Below are positions 1 through 10,877 of a stretch of 64,000 nt of DNA, in pieces. The notes under the pieces are model-generated. The model saw nothing but the letters and a program-made list of their open reading frames with translations. It did not search any database and was not told the origin of the DNA. The DNA is taken from positions 63,090-127,089 of the forward strand of contig MU867134.1 in assembly GCA_033725935.1 (NCBI GenBank), written 5' to 3'. The position numbers and the translations under genes are program-made. The DNA is from Cladorrhinum sp. PSN259 (taxonomy: Eukaryota; Ascomycota; Sordariomycetes; Sordariales; Podosporaceae). Within the stretch, counting starts at the first letter, position 1. Every line of letters begins with the position of its first letter.

Positions 1-276
1 GCACAGCACCGAGCACAGTTTGTGGCGCATGGTATTAAAATATTGGCCCAACTAATCTGTTAAATACCAACAACAAGGCTTACGAAGGAAGACGGCATCG
101 AAAATCTACCACGGGACCACGCATCCATTCTTCCGCGCCGGCGGCTTTCTCTGCTCTTCTTTTTGCCTTCACACTAAATATCACCAATTTCGTCTCGGCT
201 TCGGGACTCAAAGGAAACCCTGGCGTGCTACGACGGCGGCGTGGGACACTTCGTCTTGGGGTTTGGCCCCCGGACA

Positions 277-3168
277 ATGAACCCCCTTCATCATCACGGG
301 CCTGCTAAACGCAACCCTTATTTCCCACCACAGCACCAAGAACAACCACAATTACTGCCGCATCAACAACACCATGGTTACCACCCACAGGCACCCCCCC
401 AGTCCGTGCCCTTCGGAGAGTTGGAAGATCCATCGACGCCTCATACCTCTGCTAGCAGCAACCTTAGTCCGGAGACCACCCAGCTCGATGCGTCACCGGC
501 CCGAGGGAGCCGGAAGGGCTCGGGGGCACCACCTGCCCCGGCATGGAATGTCAAGGCATCCAAGACGGGCACGGCTGCAAAGAAAGCTCGCAGAGTTCGA
601 ACTGGATGTTTGACTTGTCGGAAGCGGCATCTGAAATGTGACGAAGGGACTCCGGACTGCAGCAACTGTATGAAGGGAAACCGGACTTGTGAGCGCGGGT
701 TGCGACTCAACTTTCTGGACATCCAGGTCAAGAAACCGCCATACTTGATACCCCACACCAGGGATTGGTCCGTGCAATTCCAAGATGAGTCCCGACTAAT
801 TGCGTCCGAGTACCGAGGCGGACTGAAGCGATACCCATCACTCAGTGAGATGGGCAGAGGAAGACAATTATCTACTGAGAGTTATCTAGATCCCCCCAGA
901 CGCTCGCAGAGCGCAGTACCATTAGCCGGGCAACTTCAGGAGCCTCCTCCTTTCTTTTCCAGCAATACTCTGGGAAGCAGCAACAACAACAATCTGAGAA
1001 ATCCCAGCACCCATACACCTGGGCCTCGAGATTATGCCACGAGCGTTGGGCAACCACCTCCCATCCACAACCCAGTCAGCTACGAAAGCGCACAACCAAG
1101 CCTGCCAAGTTTGCTATCCCACAGGAACAGCGAGCAATTTGAGGATACACCAATGGTTACCTCAGCACCGCCCAGTGCTTTCACCTTGGTAGCATCACAA
1201 GAACCTTTCACTATGAAAGAGGAGCCATCCTACCCAATCCACAGATCTAGAAGAAATAGCGACTCAAGCGTCGCTTCCTCCCTCATCCCGGAGGCCACCG
1301 GCCAGTCGTTCCAATCCGGCTTCCCCAACCCTCAGGACAAACTCAACCCACTCCAGGCGTCTCCAGACGGCTTAACAACACCATCAAGTGACAGAACCAA
1401 TACCGAGCGTGACTACCTGAGCACCGAAGACGAAATCCGCTTCATGCAAGTCTTCATCGACGAAGTCACAATCTGGATGGACACCCTCAACAAAGACCAG
1501 CACTTCGCCAACACCCTTCCTTATCTAGCCTTGAAATCTTCCATGCTCCTCAATGCCTGTCTAGCCTGTGGTGTGAAACGTCTTTCCCCCACTGACGAAA
1601 GGGGAGGAGTATACTACGACACAGCAACAACCCAGGTGATTCGAAGCCTCCAGAACCCTGACCGCAATACCTCCGAAACAGCCATAACAGCCGTTGTCTT
1701 GAACGTCTACGAGACAATGATGGACACCCCAACCCAACGGCTCCACCACATCGCTGGTGCCCGTGCTCTTATCCGTGAATGTGGCTGGGACGCAAAATCA
1801 ACCGGTCTCGCAGCAGCATGTTTCTGGCTCAACGTAGGTTTGGAGGTACTAACTTGTCTCTCCCAAAACTGGAAAACAGCCTGGGAGCCAGACGAGTGGG
1901 GTATGGACTTGGAATTCACGACATGGATAGTGGGAAGCCACAGCGGGAGCGTCGTGGGTAGTTACACGAGCGAACGGGAGAACCACGAGGCGGCAAAGGC
2001 AGCCGACAGCTTACAGGCGACAGAGGAATTATGGACGCAGAGGATATTCTACATCATGGCTAAGGTGGTCAACTTTCGGGCTACAATCCCCAGGTTTCAG
2101 GAGCCGAGTCCGCATGATGAGCAGGTTAGACTTCAGTCTAGATTTGCAGAGTGGAATAGGCTGAAGGCTTTGTTGGATGCGTGGAACCATAATTGTCCTA
2201 GATCTATGCAATCGTTCGGGTACTCTCTCGAACGATCAACCAGATCGGTCTTTCCAAATATCTGGTATGTCTCCTTTCCCCTTTTACTCTCTTCTTTTCT
2301 TATCCGGATATTGTTGACTAACATATTTAAAAGGCTCCTAAAAAGAACTTCCACCACCGCCCGAATATTCTACCAAACATGCATGACCCTCCTCCCGCAA
2401 CTCAACCCCATGGCCACCCCTTCTCTATCTTCCTCTTCGGGCATATCATCCTCCTCAGCCGCCGCATCCCAAGAAGAGAATCTAAGTCTCGCCCGACACC
2501 ACGCCCGCCAAGTCTGCGGGATGGTAGCGCATACTTCTGACCGTGGAGTCTTCTCAGTAGCAATCCGTGCCCTAGCAGTCGCAGGAGCAGTTCTCGACAC
2601 AAAAGCAGAGCAAGACGAGGTGTTGGCTTTGTTAGACAGAATAAATAGGGAGACGGGCTGGAAGTTAGTTAAAGTTCAAGATGAACTTGTACGCGCCTGG
2701 GAAGTACAAAAGGAGCCACCGCGGCGGTTCACCAGTGCTGCTGTTGGAGTTGGAATGCATCAACTGGTTGCGCCGCCCGTGGCGATGAGACCTGGACAGG
2801 GACATGGAGGAGTATTAGGTCCGTTAGTGAATCCCTTATTGGTTAATGCCGATTTCGGGAAAGAAGGAGCGCCATACAAGAATTTTTGGGTCGTGCCTAA
2901 TAGGAGAGAAGAGGAAAGAAGAGAAGAAGGTGATGGGGTTAATGGTGGGGGTGTTAGTAGTAGTAAGGATAAGGGCAAGGACAAGGAGAGGGAAAGGGAA
3001 AGGGAAAGGAGCTTTGGTGGGTTGTTGGCCATGTTGGATGAGAATTATAATAACAATAGCGGTCATGGTAATAGGGGAGGAGGGGTATTTGGGGGGAGTA
3101 TAGTGGCAGGAGGAGCGGGTGGCAATAGGGATGACAACTTTGGGTTTGGAGGGCCTTGGCCTAGGTGA
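277..3168 (+). CDS. Zn2Cys6 (C6) fungal transcription factor
   Basis: Nuclear DNA-binding regulator of about 940 residues. The binuclear zinc cluster is complete: cysteines 111, 114, 121, 128, 131 and 138 (C-X2-C-X6-C-X6-C-X2-C-X6-C), preceded by a basic KKARRVRT segment. A His/Gln/Pro-rich N-terminus and a long Ser/Pro-rich linker lead to a helical middle region (about 390-800) like the fungal-specific transcription factor domain. The C-terminal tail is Gly-rich with a short KDKGKDKERERERER run. I place the start at the ATG at 277; the open frame begins further up without an ATG. One 69-nt intron (2265-2333) has GTATGT, a GACTAAC branch site and AAG. It is divisible by three and stop-free, so it reads through in frame and is easily missed. 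Target genes are not visible from sequence. Confidence 0.9.
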   Translation: MNPLHHHGPAKRNPYFPPQHQEQPQLLPHQQHHGYHPQAPPQSVPFGELEDPSTPHTSASSNLSPETTQLDASPARGSRKGSGAPPAPAWNVKASKTGTAAKKARRVRTGCLTCRKRHLKCDEGTPDCSNCMKGNRTCERGLRLNFLDIQVKKPPYLIPHTRDWSVQFQDESRLIASEYRGGLKRYPSLSEMGRGRQLSTESYLDPPRRSQSAVPLAGQLQEPPPFFSSNTLGSSNNNNLRNPSTHTPGPRDYATSVGQPPPIHNPVSYESAQPSLPSLLSHRNSEQFEDTPMVTSAPPSAFTLVASQEPFTMKEEPSYPIHRSRRNSDSSVASSLIPEATGQSFQSGFPNPQDKLNPLQASPDGLTTPSSDRTNTERDYLSTEDEIRFMQVFIDEVTIWMDTLNKDQHFANTLPYLALKSSMLLNACLACGVKRLSPTDERGGVYYDTATTQVIRSLQNPDRNTSETAITAVVLNVYETMMDTPTQRLHHIAGARALIRECGWDAKSTGLAAACFWLNVGLEVLTCLSQNWKTAWEPDEWGMDLEFTTWIVGSHSGSVVGSYTSERENHEAAKAADSLQATEELWTQRIFYIMAKVVNFRATIPRFQEPSPHDEQVRLQSRFAEWNRLKALLDAWNHNCPRSMQSFGYSLERSTRSVFPNIWYVSFPLLLSSFLIRILLTNIFKRLLKRTSTTARIFYQTCMTLLPQLNPMATPSLSSSSGISSSSAAASQEENLSLARHHARQVCGMVAHTSDRGVFSVAIRALAVAGAVLDTKAEQDEVLALLDRINRETGWKLVKVQDELVRAWEVQKEPPRRFTSAAVGVGMHQLVAPPVAMRPGQGHGGVLGPLVNPLLVNADFGKEGAPYKNFWVVPNRREEERREEGDGVNGGGVSSSKDKGKDKERERERERSFGGLLAMLDENYNNNSGHGNRGGGVFGGSIVAGGAGGNRDDNFGFGGPWPR
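2265..2333 (+). other. In-frame intron of the C6 regulator gene
   Basis: GTATGT donor, TTGACTAAC branch site at about 2314-2321 and an AAG acceptor. Length is 69 nt with no stop in frame, so a retained-intron isoform would add 23 hydrophobic residues. Confidence 0.8.
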
Positions 3169-4058
3169 ATTTGGGTTTTGAGGGAACTTGTCTTGCAGTA
3201 TTCCTTCTGGAGGTTAGTTTATTTTAAGGATACCCTGTACCTCTCTTTAGTCTTCTTTTGCTATTCCTTTCTCTGTATGTTTTGTATGTGCGCGTTGTGT
3301 CACTATATGGGGTTTTCGGCAAGCATCCTTTGGGCATTTGGGATTTTCTTTTTGTATCATAGGGGAGCAGTGGCAATTTGTGGGATACATGTAGCAGTGT
3401 TGTGAAGATGCCAATGAGATACTGGAGAACGACAGTTAATGACATCAAGATATAGACAGAATTGTTGAGAATGCAACGATAACTTTAAGGTCATTCATCA
3501 TTTCAGTAGTAGATGACTACCAAATCTGGTCTCAATATCTGTAATAAATTCCAAAAAAAGATTTGTTGACCTTTACCTCATTCATCAGCCATGCCATATG
3601 TTTTCCCCCTTTGCCATGTATGTTGTCTTTTGCTCTTCTCAGTAAAAACCCTTGTCCTTCCGTCCGTCTATCTAAATATGTTTCTATCCTCCATTATACA
3701 TACCCATTTTGCCATCTAGACCTGGTATAAAGAAAGATTTCAGTTGTTCTCCTTCTCTTTTCTGGATGAAATTTTTTCCGGGTCCTGTAGGAACCTTCAA
3801 AACGCCAACGCCATTTCGCCCTCGCATGCCTGCTCGCTGTATTTTTTTTTACCATGATCTAGATCCCAACGCCATCGACAAAAATGAATGCAGTCGCGGA
3901 AACTTTTTTTTTGAAAAAAAATCCGAAGGAAATGTAAACAGATGTAGCCATCAAAAACAGGAAACCAAAACTTCTCTCGTGGGTTGACTTGGACTCTTAA
4001 GTAGCTTTCAGAATCTGTCTTTCAACCCCGTCAACTGACCGCCACCACCACTACGACG
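3169..4058. other. Convergent intergenic region
   Basis: Holds the 3' ends of the C6 regulator and of the HAD gene, which converge here. AT-rich with several short T and A runs (for example near 3841 and 3906). I see no gene, RNA or repeat. Confidence 0.6.
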
Positions 4059-5089
4059 TCAAGCAGCAGCGGCATTCTCAACAACCTGGACAACCTCGTT
4101 CTTATCGAGCTTGCCACCGTCAAGCATGCTAGGCTCCTTCTCAACCTCAACATCAGGGATGACCATGCCATACTTGTCATAGGGGAAGTCGACCAGGGTA
4201 GGCAGGTAATCGCCCCAACCGTCATTAACCTCTCCGAGCTGATGAAGGTCAACCTCACCGGCCTCACCGGTCTGAGCGGCAAGGACGTCAGCCTCCCTAC
4301 CCTCGTACTCCTTCTTGAGCATAGGATGAGGGCACCAGACGACACGCATACCAGCGCGACGGCCCGCCTCAACACCGGGAACGCTGTCCTCGAAGACGAG
4401 ACACTCGTCGGGAGTGATGGGTTTCTCACCCTCGGGGAGAGAGTCATTGATGGTCTTGAGTGCCACGAGGTAAATATCAGGAAGAGGCTTGCCACGACCA
4501 GGAGGGATGCGCTGATCATCACCGAGGACGCGACGGTGGCTCTCAAAGACGCTGAACAGCTCGGTGAGATGGTTAGTCTTGAGGCGGAAGTTGGCCTCGT
4601 GCGATGACGTGGCCAAAGCAATGTGGACACGGTTGGGGGGACGGTCCTGGGTTGGAGAATCCTTTTGCTCGGAGGAAGACTCCTGGCGCTTGATGTCCCA
4701 ATAGCGAGTGCGACCGAGGTCGTTGAGGAGTTTCTGGATGCCGGGGAGAGGCTGTGTGTTGGGGAAGTGCTGGGCCTGAAGCTTGTAGTACTGGTCAATG
4801 TACTCCTCGTGGGAGATGGGCAGCTGAGCCCAGTCGGAGAAGAGCTTGGTGGCCTGAGGGCCTGGGCGGCCTTGAAGCTTGGCCTTGATGCTCCAGGGGA
4901 GCTTGGGCCGTTGGTACTTTTCGAGGATCATGTTGATGCAGAGAGTGTAGATGTCCTCGGTGTCGAGGAGCAGGCCGTCCATGTCAAACAGACAGGCGCG
5001 AACAGGCGGGAAGCTTTTAACTGGAGTTAGTCATAGGCAATGTCAAATGTGAAGGATGTGAGATTCACTTACTCAGTCTTGGGAGCCAT
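4059..5089 (-). CDS. HAD-superfamily hydrolase, GS1/pseudouridine-5'-phosphatase-like
   Basis: Predicted cytosolic phosphatase of 323 residues. Two exons: a 17-nt first exon (5089-5073) and a main exon (5013-4059), joined over a 59-nt intron (5014-5072) with GTAAGT, a GACTAAC branch site and AAAG. Splicing restores HAD motif I, FDMDGLLLDTED, whose first Asp is the expected nucleophile; starting at the internal Met at 4982 would cut the motif in half, which is why I use the upstream ATG. Motif II is ATSS and motif III/IV is CLVFEDSVPGVEAGRRAGM with a pair of acidic Mg-binding residues. The architecture matches the HDHD1/GS1 and DOG-type phosphatases. A 25-residue charged insertion (SSSEQKDSPTQ) lies before motif II. 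Substrate cannot be told from sequence. Confidence 0.88.
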
Positions 5090-5159
5090 GATGATGTTTT
5101 GTGGTCTCTGTATGACTATTTGCGAGGTGTGTGCCTGGCTGGCGAGTTGTCGATGATGA

Positions 5160-5215
5160 GTGAGTGAAAGAGTGAGTGGGTGAGTGGGTGAGTGGGTGAG
5201 TGAGTGAACGGTGAA
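5160..5215 (+). repeat. GAGT/GGGT tandem microsatellite
   Basis: Short imperfect tandem repeat of GAGTGGGT and GAGTGAGT units just upstream of the HAD gene start, so within its 5' leader or promoter. Confidence 0.75.
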
Positions 5216-6248
5216 TGAGTAAAAAGGTGAAGTGGCACTCTGTTAGAGAAAAAAGGATACTTTATACCTACTGTTGTCTGATCTAAGAACCCACGTGCGG
5301 TAGGGCGCAACGAGGAAACGGAACCGTTACTTGGGTGGTCACTGATGATCCAATCACGCAAGCAAGATAAGAAATGCCTTTTTAACTTTTTTTGTGTCTA
5401 GAGATAAGTAGGCCGAGGGCCCATTCTCAGAATAATCGGGAAGGCTCAAAAAGTTCAAATGTCTTTTTCTCCTGCCAATTGGCAGCTGTGGGGTGCGCTA
5501 ACTGCAAGCTGTGACGCCGTGGACAGCACGCCCCAGGAGGACCCTGTCAACCCATGTACGCTGCAAATCAGGCACCAACAGCACAGCGACATTCCCCGAC
5601 ATCGAGAGGAAACTCTCAGAGATCGCCGGCGGAATTTGTCGGGCCGTTTACCCCTGCGGTTGAGGTGTTGGCAAAGCCGAGGAAGCTGCGAGATAAGGGC
5701 CGTGGAACGTATAAGACGTACTATATGTACAGCTAGGTAGTATAGAATTCTGAGGAGATGAGAAGAATAAGCATGTGTGAATTAGTGTTGTTAGGGGACT
5801 TAGGGGCCGTTAGACAACTCTATGGGCTAACTAAAAACAAGCATGACGTGCCGAACCGAAACTGTCGGGAACCCTTCAAATCTTTCATGGGACGAAATGG
5901 ATACCTCAAATAAACGGCTCGTTTCCAAACCCCAACGTTGAACGAACAAGGGAATCAAGACACACGCGGCAGGCAAATCCTGGGATTGCTGTGTACACTA
6001 GGGTATCGCTGTATCAATCTGATCTGATCTGATCTTACTCGGAATTCGTGCGCTGATTTTGGACGACATGTGAATGGGCGACAACGTGTTCTTGGCATGA
6101 TGCAAGTCTCCATCGCCCGATCCAACTTTGGCGTCAACAGGTTGCAGCAGACCGGCCACTTCTAAACACCACAAAATTGCGGCTCCGCTCCCCCCCGTGT
6201 GTGCATCTTCATCCCTTATCTCGCATCAGCTCTCTTTTTCCACAAGCA
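5216..6248. other. Divergent intergenic region between HAD gene and TPR gene
   Basis: Contains both promoters. A TCTGA-type pentamer run lies near 6012-6034. A 60-codon ORF at 5554-5736 and an overlapping ORF at 5459-5740 are open but have no recognisable similarity or start context; I do not call them. Confidence 0.5.
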
Positions 6249-7192
6249 ATGGCAAGTTCCAGCAACGAGACCCCGGCTTCACCAGCGGCAGGGCTGCAGA
6301 AACCAAAGGACGAAACCGAGGATGGGCAGCCCCAAGAGAGGTTCTCTCCCGAAGAAGAAGCTGCAAGTAGCTCTCCTTATTAATCATGCAACCACCCGCC
6401 ACGCCATGTCCACCCAAAAGCTAACTGGCATCCCACATCTTGCTGCAGTCTATGGTAGCCGATTCCAACGCACACAAAGCCGAAGCAAACACTCTCTTTA
6501 CCTCTGGCAAATACGATGCTGCTATCAACAAGTACGATGAGGCAATCGCAGTATGTCCAAACTACCTCGATTACGAATTGGCCGTTCTTCGATCAAACGT
6601 CTCGGCATGCCATCTTAAACTCGAAGAATGGAAAGAGGCCGTGAGCAATGCGACCACGGCATTAGATGCCCTCGACCGATTGGAACGAGAGGAGAAGGAA
6701 AGAGAAGAAAAAGAAACCAAAGACAAGGAGAAGGAGGACGACGTCGAAGAGGTTGAGATCGTGAGTGCCGGCGCCGCCAAAGCTGGCCCGGCAATCCGGG
6801 AAGACAGCCCAGCCGAAGCTGCACGGCGCAAACGCCAAGAAGATGTTGCACGGATACGTGCAAAGGCTCTGATGCGGCGAGCACGTGCGCGGAGTGAGCT
6901 GAACGGCTGGTCCAATCTTGAGGGGGCAATCGAGGACTACAAGAAGCTTGCCGTCATGAAGAACCTGACGCCGGCTGACAAGAAGATTGTCCAGTCCCAA
7001 CTCAGAGTCCTTCCGCCCCGTGCCAAGGCCGCCCAGGAAAAGGAAACGGCCGAGATGTGGGGGAAGCTCAAGGATCTGGGCAATGGTATATTGAAGCCGT
7101 TTGGACTGAGCACGGACAGCTTCAACATGGTCAAGGATGAGAAGTCGGGCGGGTATAGCCTCAATCTTTCTGGCGGCTCGGGCAGCAAGTGA
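6249..7192 (+). CDS. TPR co-chaperone, TTC1 family
   Basis: Cytosolic tetratricopeptide-repeat protein of the TTC1 type; the family is linked to Hsp90/Hsp70 and small G proteins. TPR-like helices begin at HKAEANTLFTSGKYDAAINK and continue through NVSACHLKLEEWKEAV, then an acidic/basic coiled insertion (EEKEREEKETKDKEKEDD), then KALMRRARARSEL. The C-terminal signature LKDLGNGILKPFGLSTDSF is characteristic of TTC1 orthologues. The N-terminal exon starts at ATG 6249 (acidic, Ser/Pro-rich). I infer one intron 6367-6458 with a weak GTAGCT donor and a TAG acceptor because that keeps phase; the stronger-looking CAG at 6446-6448 is out of phase. An intronless start at ATG 6452 is the alternative. Confidence 0.8.
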
Positions 7193-8557
7193 TGAGGGCG
7201 AGCTGCGGCACTGTGCAGATATGCTGCAGTCCAATACTGACATGCCACCCGAGTGACGTTGAACATGGAAGCATACATACACCGATGCGGATCGATGATT
7301 CCTCCTTCTCGAGCGGATGCCCACGTCAGCATTGGGCCTCAACGAAGCAGCAGTCATGCGGTCCGATATCAACGAAACAGTGCCAGACTCCCGAGGGGTT
7401 GAGGCTATTGGGGATTATGTTGGGTCATTTCACTCACCTGGTGCCTGACATGGACATCTAGGGGCTGCCAAGACTTGGGACGACCGCACCTCGTCCAGGC
7501 TTCTACGGATGGTACGAGCTCTTCTAGTATGGATCGCACATATCCCAGCAAATGGGACTGGCAGTACCTCTCGGCGTCTATTCTCATCGATTGGCGACGT
7601 TGGCCGGCTCCCCCACGTCGCACAACACAAATCCAAGGTAGTAACTCAATGTATTTGCGTCTGATCAAATTTTGCTCCCATTCTTGGCCTCAATTCTTGT
7701 AATCCTAGAACTTATTACTGAGATTGCTTCCTGCATTTGCTTACCACTTCCTAATACATCGGCTACAATTTTTTTTCTCTGTTTTTCCCCCCGGTTGTTA
7801 ACTAGAGCAGTGATACCCCTAACATCAACTCTGAAGTCTCCCATCTCTGAGGCGCGAAATTAGTGGCCTCTCACAGGAAGGAAATGTCATCCGAACTAGA
7901 GGTTTAGGGGCTCCCCCAACTTATTTGTGTGCTTTTGAAGAGCCACCACGGAAAGCAAGATGCCGTCATTCCGAACAGGCGGGCAGTGCCCGTTCCACCA
8001 TAACCAGCATGCTTGTCGCTAGAGTATCAGAAAAGGTTAGACGAAACGTCGAGACTGGAGGAAGCTCGGTCCCCCGGCAGTTTCTCGATCATCAGGCCTT
8101 GGCATCAAGATCTCGGGATGTGACCCTGGATATGTCAGGAACCGCTCACTCGGCGCTCACTTCTAAGAAAACAGGATGCCAATTGGCCAATTCCGGCTAT
8201 TTACTGCCGCGCAATGACGACCATCCATCCCCTCAACTACTTACCCCAGGTTGTTCATGATATCTCAAACAAGTCATGTATCAGGGGTCCGGGTCGATCA
8301 ATGCCAAGAATCTCAAACCAGGACCGTCTCATAGCTCATGGCCGGAACGATACCGGAGCACGAGATCTATGACGCTTCTCAAGCTCTCGACAGCGAAATA
8401 TGATTGTGTAAGGTCTATGAACAAGTGATGGCATTCATCCAAAGGAGGTATAAACCCTCTTCGCCTACCTCCCAGATGATGTGATCTCGTCAGTGCCGGT
8501 CATTCGTTTTTTTTTATAGCTATATTTCTGTCAGTACACTCTTTTTACTCTCCAAAG
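7193..8557. other. Intergenic region with promoter of the His1 secreted protein gene
   Basis: 3' end of the TPR gene, then about 1 kb without a supported gene; a 111-codon ORF at 7925-8260 lacks domain, signal or splice support. The distal part holds the TATA box of the next gene. Confidence 0.5.
8449..8454 (+). promoter_or_regulatory. TATA box
   Basis: TATAAA about 104 nt upstream of the ATG at 8558, a usual spacing for a regulated secreted-protein gene. Confidence 0.55.
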
Positions 8558-9262
8558 ATGAGCAAGTTCATAATCATCTCAGCCCTTGCCCTAGCGGCAA
8601 CGGTTTCTGGTCATGGAAACATCACCTCTCCTCCCGCACGGTTGCCGGGTCCAGCAATGGTGCAAGCATGTGGGCAGGCGGCCGTGGACAGTGTGCTTTC
8701 GGATGGTGGACTGCCTATCGAGAGTGTTGTCAACCCAGCTGCATCCTGCAATCTCTTTCTCTGCCGTGGTGCTCTCCTCGAAGACAACCTCGACATCGTT
8801 CAGACCTTCGCTCTGGGTGAGACCGTCAACTTGACAGCCGCTCTTCCAATTCCTCACGAGGGCCCGGCAAATGTATCGATCGTTCTCGCCGCTACCAACG
8901 AAATACTTGGGGAGCCATTGTTGGTGTTTGATAGCTACGCCGATGAAAGACTCGCCGTGCTGCCGGCCAACAACACCGCATTCAGCGTCACCATCCCCGA
9001 TGCAGGCAACGGGGTAGAGGAAGCGTGTGTCGAGCCTGGAGATTGTGTTCTGCAATGGTAAGTTTCTGTTTTCCGAGCTTGTTTGATCTGTGATGAGATT
9101 CCGAACTGTGTCAGAGGTCGGCCGACTTTGGTGGCCGCCTTCAAGTTACAATTTGTGTAAGCTCAAGGTTTGGCTGACTGAGATGGGGTGAGCAGGTTCT
9201 GGTTCGGCGCAGGGGCAAAACAAACATACGAAAGCTGTATCGATTTTGTTATTGCTGCGTAA
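8558..9262 (+). CDS. Secreted N-terminal-histidine protein, LPMO-like (AA16/chitin-binding type-4-like)
   Basis: Exported protein of 188 residues. Two exons (8558-9057 and 9196-9262) flank a 138-nt intron with GTAAGT, a GCTGAC branch site and CAG; splicing completes QWFWFGAGAKQTYESC. A signal peptide (FIIISALALAATVSG) should be cut just before His-Gly-Asn, leaving histidine as the mature first residue, the hallmark of a copper histidine brace. Other possible brace residues are the His in IPHEG and the aromatic cluster QWFWF near the end. Six cysteines are spaced for disulfides. The layout resembles small LPMO or LPMO-like proteins, but I cannot tell an active enzyme (such as AA16) from a non-catalytic copper-binding relative. 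It may act on fungal or plant wall polysaccharide. Confidence 0.72.
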
Positions 9263-9836
9263 AAAAGTCTCGCCGATCGATTTATGGTGAAATCCAGAGG
9301 GTTTAAAGGATTTGCCAATCCCCAAGTTTTCTTACACGCCACATTGCTTCACCACAGTGACACTGGCCGCGGAAGGAGGCCAGCCCCTCCCGTCGCGGTA
9401 CGGTGAATCTGGGCGTGCATCTGGCACAGTGAGCACTATGGGGGCGTTGACGGGAAATACATGCCGGGGGCCGCCAAGAGAGAGAGCAGGTCGGGACCAA
9501 TTTCGATCTACAACTCAATGTATTATACGGAAGGTAGAACTTTTGGGCCACTATGCGAATGAATTGAAGATCAATCTTGTGGATTGTTACTGTTTGATGA
9601 TGTTTGTGATTATGTCCAAGGCAAGGAATGGGGTTGAGTGGTGGATATATAGGCACAGTCTGCACTCTCAAGTTCAGCCTTCCATTCAGCATCACTCACA
9701 GCTTCACTCACAGCTTCACTCACATTCTTTACCATTCTCAACCTGCAGCCGGTCTGCCTTACAGTCCCTTCACCTACATTCCTAATTACACTTCTTAATA
9801 AAAACAAATCTACTTTCTTTTCCCTATCAAACAAAA
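9263..9836. other. Promoter region of Kex2-motif secreted protein
   Basis: Contains a TATATA at 9646-9651 and a short CTTCACTCACAG triplicate near 9690-9725, in the probable 5' leader. A 157-codon ORF at 9312-9785 overlaps these elements and is not supported. Confidence 0.5.
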
Positions 9837-10877
9837 ATGAAGTTTACACTCCCCCTCGTTCTCGGCGTGGCCACCACCGCCCTCGCAGGCTCCCCTGTCC
9901 AACCCACAGGAACTGGTTCCGCCCCTCAAACCACCGGCACCGGAACTCCTCTTTCCAACGGTACCGAACCAGGTAACGCGACAGCCGAAGTCGTTGCCCG
10001 TAAGATACGCCGGGACAGACTCGCCCATCTTCGTATTCGCATCCCTCAGCAGCAGGACGGATTGGGTGCTTCTGATGGCCTGGACACGCCCGATGATGTA
10101 GATTCACCCGATTCTCCCGACTTTCCTCAGCGTGGGGGTTTGAGTGGTGTCAACTCGACCTTGCCCGTGAACGGTAGTTTGCCTGCTGGTGGGAATGCTA
10201 CCCTCCCAAGTCAACCCGTCGCTCTTCCCGTCGATACTGGTGTTGTCGCAAGCGAAAGTATCGTCCTCCCCACAGAAACAGGCGTAGTGACCAGCGAAAG
10301 CAGCCTTGTCCCAGAAAGTACTGCCGTCCCAACCGAGGAATCTCTCTCCGTCGCCCCTCTCAATCGTCGGGACGGGGTAGAAGATGCTGCTACTTCCCCC
10401 GCAGCTGCCGACCCAGCAATCACCACCACCGCAGCTGCTGGTGATGCCGTTACTACCACTGCTGCTGCTGCTGCTGCCCCCGATCCAGCTATTGAAACCA
10501 CCGTTGCAGCTGATGCCCCCGCAGCAACCGCATCTGCCCCCGCTGTCGATGAGACGACACCAGCAGTCAACGGCACTCTTCCCGGTAATAGCACTCTGCC
10601 CGCTATTAACGGTACTATGTCGCTCAACGACACCGTTCCCGCCAACTCAACAGCCACTGGAATCCCGGCAGTCGTCCTCCGTCGTGACAGAATGACGAAG
10701 CTTCGGATCCGTCTTCCCCTCCCTCAGGTGACTGAAGAGACACAACAGACTGAGCAGGACCAGGAAAACAATAACAGCAACAGCAATGAAGAGGTTGAAC
10801 CACCTGCTGATTCTGCTGCTGATGGGATTGTAGTGCAGCTGCCTCCTCTGTTGAGAAGGCTGTTTGCCCGTCTCTAA
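9837..10877 (+). CDS. Secreted Ala/Thr/Pro-rich protein with dibasic (Kex2-like) motifs
   Basis: Unrecognised secreted protein, 346 residues, single exon. Signal peptide MKFTLPLVLGVATTALAG. The body is low-complexity and rich in Ala, Thr, Pro, Val and NGT/NST sequons, so heavy glycosylation is likely. A motif is repeated: RRDRLAHLRIRIPQQ (residues 58-72) and RRDRMTKLRIRLPLPQ (282-297), each starting at a dibasic site, with a third dibasic NRRDG near residue 177. The C-terminus is LPPLLRRLFARL, basic and amphipathic. Dibasic-flanked repeats in a secreted precursor resemble Kex2-processed repeat proteins, though only two clear copies exist. It could instead be a wall protein. No GPI signal is visible. 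Confidence 0.7.
   Translation: MKFTLPLVLGVATTALAGSPVQPTGTGSAPQTTGTGTPLSNGTEPGNATAEVVARKIRRDRLAHLRIRIPQQQDGLGASDGLDTPDDVDSPDSPDFPQRGGLSGVNSTLPVNGSLPAGGNATLPSQPVALPVDTGVVASESIVLPTETGVVTSESSLVPESTAVPTEESLSVAPLNRRDGVEDAATSPAAADPAITTTAAAGDAVTTTAAAAAAPDPAIETTVAADAPAATASAPAVDETTPAVNGTLPGNSTLPAINGTMSLNDTVPANSTATGIPAVVLRRDRMTKLRIRLPLPQVTEETQQTEQDQENNNSNSNEEVEPPADSAADGIVVQLPPLLRRLFARL

Noticed and set aside
5459..5740. Overlapping 93- and 60-codon ORFs in the HAD/TTC1 intergenic region
   Set aside because: Two frames look partly coding but neither has a start context, domain or splice structure; kept only as a note.
9312..9785. 157-codon ORF upstream of the Kex2-motif protein gene
   Set aside because: Runs through the TATA box and leader repeats of that gene; His/Ser repeats reflect the CTTCACTCACAG repeats.
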